From contig NW_025408675.1 of NCBI RefSeq assembly GCF_020360975.1, positions 2,170,001 to 2,234,000 on the forward strand: DNA of 64,000 nucleotides, read 5' to 3'. The notes beneath the pieces were generated by a model. That model saw only the letters and a program-made list of their open reading frames with translations. It had not been told where the DNA came from and made no database searches. Positions 12,261-22,709 of this stretch are shown here, in pieces (the stretch's first letter is position 1; every line of letters begins with the position of its first letter). The stretch is from Hirsutella rhossiliensis. Its lineage: Eukaryota; Ascomycota; Sordariomycetes; Hypocreales; Ophiocordycipitaceae. The translations under genes were made by a program, and so were the position numbers.

Positions 12261-15177
12261 GCTTTATTTATAGTAAGAACATCGTTCCTTATAATAGTAA
12301 AACCCTATTAATATTAAACTTAAAGAATAATAAAAGTAAATAAGAAGTCTAAGAGATTAAAGATTAAAAGAGATTTAAAGGTAATACTTTTTTCCTTATT
12401 AAATAAAAAGGATAGCTAGCTAAGTATAACTAATAGGTTAATACTAAAGATATAGTAAATAGCTAAGACCTTATTAAATAATATACTACTTACTTAACTA
12501 GGAAAAAGAGGCGTAAAACTAAGTAAGGTAAGGAAACCTATTAATATAAGGAGGCGCTATTAAATCGGTAATAAATCCCTATTAAATCGCTACTAACTTA
12601 TTAATATATTAGTATACTTAAATATCTTATAACTACATATAACGACCGGTATTATTCCTAAGGGATAAACCTATTAAGGGGTTTATATTAGTAGATATAA
12701 TAGGGCGTGGTCTAAGTAATAATAAGTATATTACGTTAGTAATAAGTTAGAGGTTATAGACTATAGACTATAACTAAGTAATTAAAATTAAGATAAAATC
12801 GTAATAAAGATCTATATTAAAAGCTATCGAGCTATCTATTTAAAAGAGTAAAAGTAAGTAACTATATATACCTATAAAGACTATCCTTAGATTATAGGCC
12901 TAGCTATAATCCCTAACGTTAGATCGTATAGAGCGTAGTAATCTCGTTAATCCTAGATTACTTAGATCTCTATAATCCCCTCGATCCTATATCTATTAGA
13001 TAGTCGTACTAACTATTTATCTATTAAACTATATTACGTGCTTAATATAGTCGACCGTTAGCGGCCTAGTAGCTATAGTTGTAATACTATATATAAAATA
13101 GTAAAATAGGAAAAAAAGGGAAAACTATCTAAGCTACCTATTAAATATTATTAAGGAGAATAAAACTAAACTATAACTTTATTATAACCTTAATAATAAA
13201 GGAGAGAAGGATAGTTATAACTAAATAAAATAAAGATAAGACCTATTTATTACTTCCGACTACCCTTTTTTTTTACTAATATAGTAGGAACTAACTAAGG
13301 CGCCCCTTTTACTATACTAAATACCTTTAAAAATACTAGAACTACCTTATCCTTTACTCCTTCCTTATCCTCTATATTAAAACCTATCTTTATTAGTATA
13401 GTACTTACCTTAGCCTTAGTAAATAGTAAAGTATACTACTAAGAAGTATAGCTTATATTACTATCGATAAGGTAGAGTTTTAACTAAGATTCCTAGGCTT
13501 AGTACTTTAAGCTTATATAAGTAATATTAAATAAGGGCGTAGGGTTAAGGTATATAATAAGCTTATAGCGCTTATTAATTAGCGTATAATAGTTAGTATA
13601 CTTGACCTAGTTTATTATTAAGCGGTCGCTAATAAAAAGGTTAGATAAAAACTTATAACTATAAACTTTTATATACTTATAGTCTTAAAGGACTTATAAT
13701 AAGCTATTTTAATAGCGTTAAAAGCCTTAGCTAAATACTATACTATAATAATAAGATAGCGCTAATTAGCCTCCTTAAAAATAAATATACTTATATTTAA
13801 GCTATTATCCTTAGTATCCTTATTATTAGTTTTTAGCTTATTAAGCTTAAATAGTACTTTATTAAATATAAGAGTAGTAGCCTTAAGAAAGATTAGCTTA
13901 TTAATAATAATATTTAAAGTTAAAGGGAAACTTACTTAGTTATAAGTCGCGGTATATTTATAGTACTACTTATAGTATATTAAGGAAACCCCTAAGAAAA
14001 TATAGCTAATAAAGAGCACCTTAATAAGCTTAGGATTAGTAATACTATACTCCTTAATAACTATCCTAAAATAATATATATACTAGAGCTTATAAGGGAT
14101 AACCCCTTAAGCTTTAACTAAGCGGGCTTTAGCCTTAAATTATATATGCTTTTTTATAAGAGCGCGACCGCCTTATACTACTACCTAGGTACCTTTATCT
14201 TTAGCGCCGCTATTCCTAAGTTTATTAATAAGAGGAGTTAAATTGCGGCCGTTTCTATTATTACTATTATTAATATCTTACCCTTTATTTAGCTAAGTAT
14301 TAGGATTATCTTAGCCCTTATTTAGCTAGGCCTTATCGTTAATATCGGCCTACTTATTTTAAGGAGCAGCCTAAGCAATAATCTCTTATTAGCTAAAGCC
14401 GCCTTATTAAGATAAAGTAGCTAAGTTATTAATACTTACCTAAGAGCGCTTAAGTATAGTCTCTTTATTAGTATTAATATTACTAATAAGGGTAATAAAC
14501 TTATACGTTTCCTAGCCTATAAAAGTAAGCTTATTAATAGTTAAAGTTAATATATTTAGTAAGGTAATAAAAGTATAACCCTCGCTAATATTAGGTCTTA
14601 AACTAAGAGTCTCTTAAGACTAAGATTCCCTTATACCTTTCTTAGCTTTCTTCGCTAAAAGGGAACTAGCGTTACTATAAGACTTTTAGGCCGATTACTT
14701 ATACTTTAAGGGTAAACCTACTACTACCTACTCCTATATATAGTATAGGAAATCGGCGTTATAGTTCTTTATATTCTTTAGTATAAAAGGTATTATTATT
14801 AATAAATCGTCGATAAAAAAGTAATATAAAAAGGTATAAGGGATTAATAAAAAAAGGTATAAAACTTTATAGTAATCGTAAGTAAAAGAGTTAAAGAAAA
14901 AAAGAAAATAAAAGAAGTAAGAGATATATATATATACTCTTTATATTATAGTTATATAGCTAATATATAAGTAATACTATAATAGTTACTTAGTAGTAAC
15001 CGCTAGTATAATAACTATTAACGCTATAGAGTATAGACTAATATATACCTATATAAGTATATATACGCGATATATAACTAAAACTATATTTTTTAACTAA
15101 ATATATATAATATAGTAAAAGTAATATATATTAAAGATATAGCTAAGATATCTATATAAAAAGGGAGATAATTATAA
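12261..15177. other. Interior between two LTR-like repeats, unidentified
   Basis: About 3 kb lies between the two 535-bp repeats. Minus-strand frames give long but stop-broken stretches, for example about 14330-13700 with an Asn/Lys-rich segment. I cannot assign them to gag, pol or another family. A non-autonomous LTR element, or two unrelated elements with nested insertions, would both fit. No matching 5-bp target duplication was found outside the pair. Confidence 0.4.
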
Positions 15178-15430
15178 GAGCGCTACTAAGAAGTATAAGC
15201 TAATAAAGCACTTAGGTATATAGTACTAATATATTAGTAGGGTATTAATAGGGAATTATACCTACCTTACTTATAAGTTATAAACTACTTACTACTTTAA
15301 CTAAAGAAGAGAAATCCCTTTTCTTATAAGCTTTAGTCTTATAATAAGGAGAATATAATATATATAGCATAGTACCTCTAGCTATATCTACTACCTAACT
15401 AATCGTACTATAATATATATTCCCTTATAT
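15178..15430 (-). repeat. Dispersed repeat, copy 2 (inverted relative to 177-435)
   Basis: It is the reverse complement of 177-435, as described there. It abuts the second 535-bp LTR-like repeat with a gap of only a few bases, suggesting one element inserted at or within another. Confidence 0.8.
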
Positions 15431-15436
15431 ATATAC

Positions 15437-15971
15437 TCTTAAGGTATATAAGTAAAAGCGGAATTTTAGGAAATTAAGGAATTATATAAGACTATATAAT
15501 AAAGGGAGAAAAGGAGTATAAGGTAGGATTTTTAACGCAATTTATTAGTAGTATATTAGTATATAAAAGAGGTGTTAAAGTTAATAATTCTTTCTCTATT
15601 TACTAGTAGACATACTATCTTATATAGATAATTATAGTTAAACGGAAGAACCTTTTAGGACTAGATTTAAGCTACTATATAGCCCTAAGACTAAGGAATT
15701 TAGTAATACCTCGAGTATATCTAGAAGTATCTTAGTTCTACTAATATTTATATTTAAAGGAGGTTAGTCGTACTAGTATTTTTAAGAAGTCTTAGCTAGT
15801 ATTCTAAGCTAGCTCTATTTCTTCGATTCCCGATTATACGATAACTAATAACCCGTCTAATGTATAATAATATATAAAATAACGAGCGATTCTTACTCTA
15901 TAATATAGGATTTTATCTATAATTAATATACTACTTATTAGCTTATATAATTAAGAGAGTATATTATAGCT
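15437..15971 (+). repeat. 535-bp LTR-like repeat, copy 2 (heavily RIP-mutated)
   Basis: It is the partner of 11726-12260. Nearly all differences are C-to-T or G-to-A in this copy, for example GCCGTATAG to ACTATATAG and GGTTGGTCGTGCCGG to GGTTAGTCGTACTAG. Confidence 0.88.
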
Positions 15972-16199
15972 AATATTATTATAGCTAGCTTATTAGTATA
16001 GTATATAATAGTTATAGCTTAGGTTTACTATACTATACTATATAAAGGTCGCGTAAGAAAGTTATATTTAATAATAAAACTAGTACTAAGCTATATAAGG
16101 AGTACTACTATTAAATTTAGCTATAGCTTACTCTTACCTTCCTTATACCTATTTCCTCCCTTAAATACGATTATCTATTAAATATTATCGCGTACTTTA

Positions 16200-17465
16200 T
16201 ATACGTTAATTAATGCTATCGCTTATATCTAATAGGCGGCTATATCTTTTTTATAATAAATATACCTTAGAATTCTCTTAATCTAAGCTTAGATATACTC
16301 TTATAGTAGCTCTTTCTAAGCTAAATTCTAAGCTATAATAGCTTCCTACTAGCTTTATAGCGCGCCTTTTCTTATAGTTTATCTCTTTATCTAAGGCTAG
16401 GTAGGCTCTATTATATTAAAGCTAGGGCTATTACTATATTAAAGAAGCTATTAAACTTAATAAAGGTTATAAGCTTACTACTAAATATAATAGTTATATA
16501 CTAAAGCCTTATCTTCTTAAACTATTATACTTAGTTAGTTTTATATATATTCCTTAGAGAAAAGAAAGAGCTTTAAAATAAGGATCTTTTATTAATATTA
16601 ATACTAGTTAATCCTAGCGCCCTTATAGTATATAAGCTTACTAGTCTTTATAGTAAATTTCTAAGTTAGCTTTATCCTAGGCTTTATATAAAGTCTTAGT
16701 TACTTTATTTTAGTTATAAGCTCCTATTTCTCTTTCGCGGCTAGCTCTAGCTCTTTATTTATCTCCTAAATAACTCTCTTAGTATCTCTTTTCTCTTATA
16801 TAGTCTCTAAGGACTAGTAATATAAAGGGCCCTTATAATTATACGAAAAGTAGCCCTAGAATATAAATTCTAAAGAGCTCTTTTAACGCTCGTAAATATA
16901 GCTCTTTATAAACGCCTTATCGCTTTTACGCTAGACGCGATAGCTGCCTCTATAATAGAGTAAGATAATAGAGGTCTCGTCTAACTAAATTATATTCTTT
17001 TAATCTTCGAGAGTCTAGTCCTTTCTCTTAAGGCACTAGCGTAGTCGATCCGCCTTTATCTTCTTCGTTAATCTAGGCTTCCTCGTTAGCTTAGTCTTCT
17101 AAAAGCTAAGCTTCCTTAAGACCTTCTAGACCGTAATAGAGGAAATAGGCAGTCCTTCTTAACTAAGCTCCCTAGCAATATTAGCATACGTCTTCTCCCA
17201 GCTATACCTATCGCGGCGGACCTTCTAGGCTATCTTCTCTTATACCTCTTCTATTTACTTAGTTAGGCGGCCGGACCGTAGGGTTTCCTTAAGAAATTTA
17301 TCTCGAATAAGTAACGGCCGGCAAGCCGTATTAAATCCACCTTAATTGCCTTAGCGTAGATACGGTTAACCTAATAGGCAGAGACTCCCGTAAGGCTAGC
17401 AACCTTAACGGTAGTCTTGCCGCTAAATTTAAGCCTAACTACGAGAGCCCTTATTGCGATATCTA
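16200..17465 (-). pseudogene. Tc1/mariner transposase relic
   Basis: Minus-strand translation through stops begins with a helix-turn-helix region (IRALVVRLKFSGKTT near 17455, then VASLTGVSA). A second HTH-like block contains RPYGPAA and, after one stop, a conserved segment ending in ITVWRVLKEAGFR-type residues near 17130. The catalytic domain starts with a WSDET-like motif near 16985 (one Trp and the Asp RIP-altered) and continues with an AYKELYLRALKE-type segment near 16900. This is the Tc1/mariner DDE layout. Many TAG and TAA codons, explicable by C-to-T change, make it dead. Terminal inverted repeats were not identified. No host gene overlaps it. Confidence 0.82.
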
Positions 17466-17838
17466 TATTTAGGGCTATAATAAGGAAGAACGCAATAATA
17501 AAGATACGTAAATTTATATAAAAGAAGAGGGGAATATTCCCTTATAAAATAGGTGCGGGGTTTCCTAGCCCGATTTTAAGCTATACGTGTAGGGATGCGT
17601 GTAGGGATTAGCCCCCTATTAGATAGAACTTTTAAAATGCTCCTCTGTATGTACTGGATAGTCAGACCGGTGTACTGGCTAGTCACGGCCAAAGTTTTTC
17701 GACTCGGCCTTGCGGCGCAGATCGTCTTCTTTGTGAATGGCTTCGGGCGGCGGCCAGGCCCTTCAATCGGTAATACGGTACGGGTATGGTGCTGTGTCCG
17801 CATATGCTACTAGCTTCGCGCGAGTCGGCGTGCGATGA

Positions 17839-18255
17839 ATGTGGTGTAGTACGAACGGGAACAGAAATGTTGTGGATGGTGAAGTGCCCGAACAAACAGT
17901 CAGGCGTCATAACCCAGACTCTGCTCGGCCAGCTTCGCTAAGACCTTGGCAGAAAAGCCCCCGCGATTCCTGGCGCCGGTGCACTTTCGGGGTTGTCTGC
18001 CGCTGTGTCTTGGCTGGCTCAAGAGTAATGGGCGTGGAGCGGATATACGATGGAGAATACTGTCAACTTCATATTGATTTAAGCAAACCCGGAGTCTGTA
18101 TCAAAAATTTTCCAAGAGTGGGAGGCTGCACCACTGGAGGACGTCCACCGGCTACGGGTAACACGTTCTGTCCCTGCGGCGGGTCGGGTGTATCGTGTAC
18201 GGACGCGACGGGCGTCGCCCGTTGCTACAGTCCCCTCGTAGGGTTTTTAGTGTAG
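17839..18255 (+). CDS. Possible Cys-rich ORF or exon remnant, unidentified
   Basis: An open frame of 138 codons lies just outside the AT-rich block. Its last 70 codons are Cys-rich (about seven Cys, including CPCGGSGVSC) and look more like a secreted-protein domain than random sequence. The first half looks non-coding (Arg/Ser-rich, no signal peptide), so the real start or an upstream exon is unknown. The segment encoding LAGSRVMGVERIYDGEYC is the left arm of a 52-bp inverted repeat, and the right arm lies just beyond the stop. I do not recognise a family. It could be a fragment carried by a small element. Confidence 0.3.
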   Translation: MWCSTNGNRNVVDGEVPEQTVRRHNPDSARPASLRPWQKSPRDSWRRCTFGVVCRCVLAGSRVMGVERIYDGEYCQLHIDLSKPGVCIKNFPRVGGCTTGGRPPATGNTFCPCGGSGVSCTDATGVARCYSPLVGFLV

Positions 18256-18326
18256 GTTCTACAGGCTAGCCGAATTATTCTCCATCGTATTTCCGCTCCA
18301 CGCTCATTAGTCTTGAGCCAGCCAAG
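18009..18326. repeat. 52-bp inverted repeat with 214-bp spacer
   Basis: The arms 18009-18060 and 18275-18326 are reverse complements with about five mismatches (CTTGGCTGGCTCAAGA.. against ..TCTTGAGCCAGCCAAG). The mismatches include transitions. The spacer encodes the Cys-rich end of the neighbouring ORF. It could be the terminal repeats of a tiny element, or a partly duplicated and inverted gene segment. Confidence 0.75.
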
Positions 18327-18975
18327 TGGCAGCCATGCCTGATGCTCCTTGCTTTCGCATAAGCTGGCCCACCTGCGGCTGTAGGAGTTCCCTCCACTCT
18401 TCCCAGGGATTTACCGCGGCCTGGAGGGGTTTATTCCAGATTTATGGTCCCCCTAGGATACTTACGGCAACTGGGGTTGAATTCTGAAAACAGGTGAAAT
18501 CTGCCGTTTAGCCTCGGAGTCTCACCAAGAGAACATGCAAGTGGGCATGGATTGTGCGAAGATGGGTCTGATGTGTTGTATTTCGTTGAGTCTCCCTTCT
18601 TGCAATGCCCTCTTCTTATCCCTTGGAGGCCGTGACAGACTGCTACCAGGTATATCTTATCCCGGCGGAAAGAGGGCATATTAGGAAATATGGGGTGAAC
18701 TCCAAGGAAGGATGGCCCTTAAAAACAGATGTCCCGACTCGTAGTGTTAAGTTCCCACTACCTGACATATTGTCAGCTGCCACTACGCACTCCATCGCGG
18801 TAACTGCGCCCTAATTCTGTCCTCGGCCCGATGGAACGGGACCGGATATCCGGCGCATTGATTAAATATCGGCGCATCCCGCTGCCGCGAACCTCTAATT
18901 GTGGAGAAGTATGTTATTAAAGCATTAGAAGCCGGATGAACTGTGTGATAGTTTGCAGCCGTCGAAAGTATACGA

Positions 18976-18985
18976 TATATATAAG
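18976..18985 (+). promoter_or_regulatory. TATA box of the secreted 4-Cys-repeat gene
   Basis: TATATATAAG lies 128 bases before the ATG at 19113, a normal distance for a fungal TATA box plus 5' leader. The leader is pyrimidine-rich (ACTCACTCCTTCCTCATCTC). Confidence 0.55.
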
Positions 18986-19112
18986 AGCCAACGTGTCGTG
19001 TCGTAGACCAACCCAACCCATCCGTCTACCATTCCTTAATCACTCACTCCTTCCTCATCTCGTGTCCTACATTCCATCTTTCGTTAAGCCCGAATCATTT
19101 CCTCTATATACA

Positions 19113-19685
19113 ATGAAGTACGCTATCGTCGCCTTGGCCGCCCTAACCGGTCTCGCCTCAGCTCAGCCGCCCCAGCAGCGCGATTCCATTTCGCGACGCG
19201 CCGACTTTGACATAGAAAAATGGTGCAAGCCCAAAGGACTTAACGGCGACGACTGCTACGCCGAATCCCTTTGTCTAGCCATGGCCGCAGGGGACGGGCG
19301 CTACGAGGACTGCTACAAATGGGTCCCAGAGAACTACCGTCGTCGCGACTCCCCTTCGACATCCGAGATACTCCCGCAGTGCACCCGCCTTAAGATTGCC
19401 GAAGAAGACTGCTACGCTGAGGCCGTTTGTCGAGAGTCCCTTAGCCTTACGAAGTGTCTCGATTGGCTCCCTCAAAAGTACCGTCGTCCCGCCCGGCTTA
19501 CGCCGGCGCCTGCGAGCCGCAATGACACCGAGACCGCTCCTGTGGGCAAGTGCATGCTACCAGAGGCCACACTAGAAATTTGCGGCGGCGACAAAGAGAG
19601 GTACTGCGAGGCTATTACCGCCCATACCTATCCCACCGAAGAAGACCGGCAGGCGGCCAAGGACAAGTGCATCGAGTGGTCTTGA
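19113..19685 (+). CDS. Secreted protein with three 4-Cys modules
   Basis: It is a single exon of 190 residues. The start at 19113 is chosen because it opens a clear signal peptide (residues 1-17, MKYAIVALAALTGLASA); an earlier in-frame ATG at 18936 would bury it. The mature part has exactly 12 Cys in three modules: C38-C48-C54-C67, C90-C100-C106-C115 and C147-C157-C165-C186. Each opens C-x9-C and closes C-x2-W (CYKW, CLDW, CIEW). Modules 1 and 2 share DCYAE and W-[VL]-P-x2-YRR. Dibasic Kex2-type sites lie before module 1 (R28-R29) and after modules 1 (R76-R78) and 2 (R124-R125). I do not recognise the family. It is probably an effector-like or adhesive secreted protein, possibly cut into separate peptides. 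It stands alone between transposon debris and the amidase, with a TATA box upstream. Confidence 0.85.
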   Translation: MKYAIVALAALTGLASAQPPQQRDSISRRADFDIEKWCKPKGLNGDDCYAESLCLAMAAGDGRYEDCYKWVPENYRRRDSPSTSEILPQCTRLKIAEEDCYAEAVCRESLSLTKCLDWLPQKYRRPARLTPAPASRNDTETAPVGKCMLPEATLEICGGDKERYCEAITAHTYPTEEDRQAAKDKCIEWS

Positions 19686-19828
19686 TAAATCTAGTTATAG
19701 AAAGAGCATCTTAAGATAGGACAACACACTGAAAACACACCTTAAGAGAAGCCTTCCATATAAGCAGCTTGTCTAGATAGTTTGTTATCATTGAACTAAA
19801 CTACGTCCTCTTTTTAACTGAAGTTACC

Positions 19829-20072
19829 ATGACTATCCCTTTCCTTCCTCTTAGTCTTCTTGCTTACGTTGGCGGTTCCCGCGTCCGCCGTCATTCATGT
19901 GCCCGTAAATGCTTCTCTCTTTCTTCGCGACTTTACAGTCATCGCCGAGCCGGCACAGCGCCCCCTAAACGGTTATGTCGCTTGTTCCTCCAGCCTGCTT
20001 GTGGCCGTCATCTCCCGGCGGGGACAACAGCGTGTTCCAGACTACACATACATGCATCCATACATTTCTTAA
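19829..20072 (+). pseudogene. Decayed small secreted-protein gene (frameshifted)
   Basis: An ATG at 19829 opens MTIPFLPLSLL, the start of a signal-peptide-like stretch. About 31 bases later the hydrophobic run continues in another frame (LTLAVPASAVIHVPVN..) to a stop at 20072. A single indel near 19858 would join the two. The later frame contains QQRVPDY, and its DNA closely matches a segment near 34684 (22 bases, one mismatch), so this looks like one member of a decayed family. It is too degraded to name, and an unusual short-intron model cannot be excluded. Confidence 0.35.
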
Positions 20073-20178
20073 TCTACCCAATCCACTTGGGAAAAAGCCA
20101 GTGGATTAGCAGTGCTAGTGGATTCCACTGCGTGGATCGAGTGGAGTGGCTTTCAACCCTGTCTACCTGAATAGAAGC

Positions 20179-21987
20179 TCAACATACAGCAGTGTTAAGC
20201 TCGGCCGATGGCACCACCTTTGGCCTTACCCGACCCCTGACCCGTGTCCGCTGTTCAAAATCGTACGCGAGCCCAATCAACTGAGCCTCGGACCATTGCC
20301 GCCCCAGGAAGGTCAAGCCAAATGGCACCGACGGGCCGGTGTCCACCAATTTGCGCGGCGCATCGCGGTATACCGGCGCTGTCTCGAGATAATTCCCCAT
20401 CGGCACCGTTATTCCTGGTGCGCCAATCGTAGAAGCCCAAAACGGCGCCGAAATCGTGGGCATCACGACGGCGTTAAGGTCATCACGGTCGAGCGCACCT
20501 AAGAGTCCGCCGGGCCCCGCGAGCTTCAGGGACTTCTGATGCCACTTCAGGAATCCCTTACTGGTATTGCTCCTCGGCTTCTTAGCATCGAGAATATGGT
20601 CCCAAATGCGCGTATTGCGGTCAGGATACTCCTCTAACGGGGAGTTGCGCGTCCATTCACGTACATCAGCCAGGGTGTGAACATTCGATGGGCTGGAGGT
20701 AAGCTCGGCGAGGTAGGCGGCAAGGTTGGCGGGAAAGTCTGCATAGCGCGTGTGCTGAGGAGCTAGCAAAATCTCCTGCGCCATAGAGAAGTCGGTCTCG
20801 ACAACCGTGGCCCCGGCTTCGGTTAGGACTTCGAGTGCCTTCTTGAAGGCGTCTAGCTCGGGGGATAGCTTTGCCTCTGAACCTTCTATCGTCAGGTTAA
20901 TAGCATTCCAGGGCACGCCGATCCGAGCCCTCTTAAGTCCCTTGCCGTTGAGAGCATCTAAATAATTTGGAACGTTCGGGATTGCAGACGTATAGGTATC
21001 GCGGGGATCCGATCCCGCAATAGCTTGTAGTATATACGCAGCGTCTCGTACCGTCCGCGCCATAGACCCAACCGAGTCCTGGCGCTCCGATATTGGGATT
21101 ACTAGGTCGCGCGAGGTAAGTCCCACTGTCGGCTTGATACCCACGATGCCGCTGCGGTGTGACGGCGCCAGGATGGAGCCAACCGTCTCAGTGCCGATGG
21201 CCGCCCAAGCCAGGCCCAAGTCAGTAGCTACGGCGCTGCCGCTCGAGCTCCCTTGAGGGTCCTGGTCCGGGTGGTATGCGGCCAGGACTTGGCCTCCGTG
21301 TGCAGACCAGCCATTGCTTGTGTTGTTGGCGCGAAACGACGACCATTGACTGAGAGTAGTTTTCCCTAGTAAAATGGCGCCAGCTTCCCGGAGTTTCCTG
21401 GCTATAGTAGAATCGCGAGGCACGGTTGCCCCCAATAAAGCATACGATCCGGCTGGCCTTCTATTAGCTGGACGGACTGGTTTATAGACCATGTTGACTG
21501 ACCCGTATTATTCATCTTATCCATGGTCGCGATGTTGTTCTTGAGCAGAATGGGAATGCCGTGTAGAGGTCTTCCTAGCCGTAAGCGATAGTTATGACGC
21601 GAACGACTGAAATGGCAAGCCCTTACCCCCTGATTCTATTCTTCGCCCTCTCCTCGTCGAGCGATGCCGCAATGGCGAGCGCATCTGGGTTGACTTCGGT
21701 GACAGCATGCAACTGATCATTGACTTGATTGATGCGCGCCAGATAAGCCTGTAACGGGTGAGAAATACCGACATTGCACGAAGCGCCTGAGCCCGGCCCA
21801 CCTTGACCAGGTCGGTGCTTTTAAAGCAGCCCTTCTTGAGACCGCCCGAGAGGTCCTCAAGCGTCGCATCAATCAGACTCGGGAACCGAGCGTTTGAGGC
21901 TTCAGGAGAGAGAATAGCATCAGCCAGGTAAATTGGCAATGGAAGGGTCGGTTCCAACTCAACTAGCTTGCCCATTTGCAGTCGCAA
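20179..21987 (-). CDS. Amidase (amidase-signature family), four exons
   Basis: Hydrolyses amide bonds with a Ser-cisSer-Lys triad (family knowledge). Exons on the minus strand are 21987-21802, 21748-21627, 21570-21503 and 21452-20179, giving 549 residues; all junctions have GT..AG ends and keep frame. Exon 3 carries HGIPILLKNN with the catalytic Lys. Exon 4 opens TAGSYALLGATVPRDS and contains the signature GSSSGSAVA with the cis-Ser and nucleophilic Ser, then GTETVGSI. The C-terminus ends in the family's LGRQWSEAQLIGLAYDFEQ segment. The length is normal for fungal amidases of this type. The start used here is the first ATG in frame. A good signal peptide lies just upstream in another frame (see 21959-22048), so the enzyme may originally have been secreted. 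Substrate unknown. Confidence 0.85.
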
Positions 21988-22048
21988 TATTCAGCAATGC
22001 CACCCAGATAGTTACCAGTGCAAGAACGGTGGCCGAGAGCGAAGCCAT
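21959..22048 (-). other. Out-of-frame signal-peptide sequence at the amidase 5' end
   Basis: From an ATG at 22048 the minus strand reads a textbook signal peptide (MASLSATVLALVTIWVALL, then NIATANGQA) and hits TGA at 21959. That is one frame away from the amidase reading frame that starts at 21987. A one-base indel near 21965 would fuse signal and enzyme. Alternatively, a 49-nt intron (GTAACT..CAAG) inside the signal would join MASLSATVLAL to LVELEP in frame. Confidence 0.6.
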
Positions 22049-22139
22049 CTCTACTAGAGGGGAAATACGGAGAACAGGTGAAGCAAATTGCCATAGCAGT
22101 GCACGAACGGCTGTGAGCTGCTGCGGGTTCTTATAGAAA

Positions 22140-22700
22140 CTTAAGGTGTTTTATGGTTAAATACCCGTATAGCATGACCTACTGATAGGGGTGAGCGGGG
22201 ATAACTATAGAGGGGTTCTTAAGATACTTGCAATACTTTACTGTCGGTTTCGTCGTGCTTTTGCTTCTTACGGGACGAGCAAGTGGTCGGTCATACGTTA
22301 AGAGGGGACGTATTAAGCAGAACGTTGCGTCTATGCAGACTGGGTTAGGTTTCACCATTTAGCTATGGTTACTGTCAAACATAACAAATACCACTTGACC
22401 ACCAGCAAAACAGGGGCACCCCCATTGGAGGTGTTATTGGTATAGTTTATAAGTCTTTATCCTGCTGACAGTTACCTATTTAGCCGGACTAAAACCTAAA
22501 ACTACCCGTTGGCCCAGGCGTACGTAAACGGAGGTCGTCCCGCCATTCCTCGACCAGCAGGTAATAGTAATAATGCCTAACTAAGTTAGCAGAACGAGCC
22601 CGTCCAACGAAGGACGGTTAGGAAAGCATGGCTAACCCTACGACGGATCACGAGTTTAGCCCCTTGGTGGGTCTAGCCAAGGGTACAGCAATACATAATT
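22140..22700. other. Intergenic, no gene seen
   Basis: There is no open frame with coding character and no repeat recognised. It is presumably the upstream region of the amidase. Confidence 0.5.
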
Positions 22701-22709
22701 AGACCACGC

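Larger units (their letters stand above)
1..17560. other. RIP-damaged AT-rich transposon block
   Basis: The whole stretch is visibly AT-rich, poor in C and G on both strands, dense in TA dinucleotides and full of stop codons in every frame. Recognisable retroelement and DNA-transposon proteins survive only as stop-riddled frames. CAG, CAA and TGG codons have become TAG, TAA or TAG/TGA, and GAC has become AAT. This is the signature of repeat-induced point mutation in ascomycetes (family knowledge). Composition changes to normal near 17,560. No host gene is supported inside it. Confidence 0.9.

Noticed and set aside
20179..20502. Plus-strand frames at 20146-20502
   Set aside because: They are antisense to the amidase C-terminal end, which has clear family motifs.
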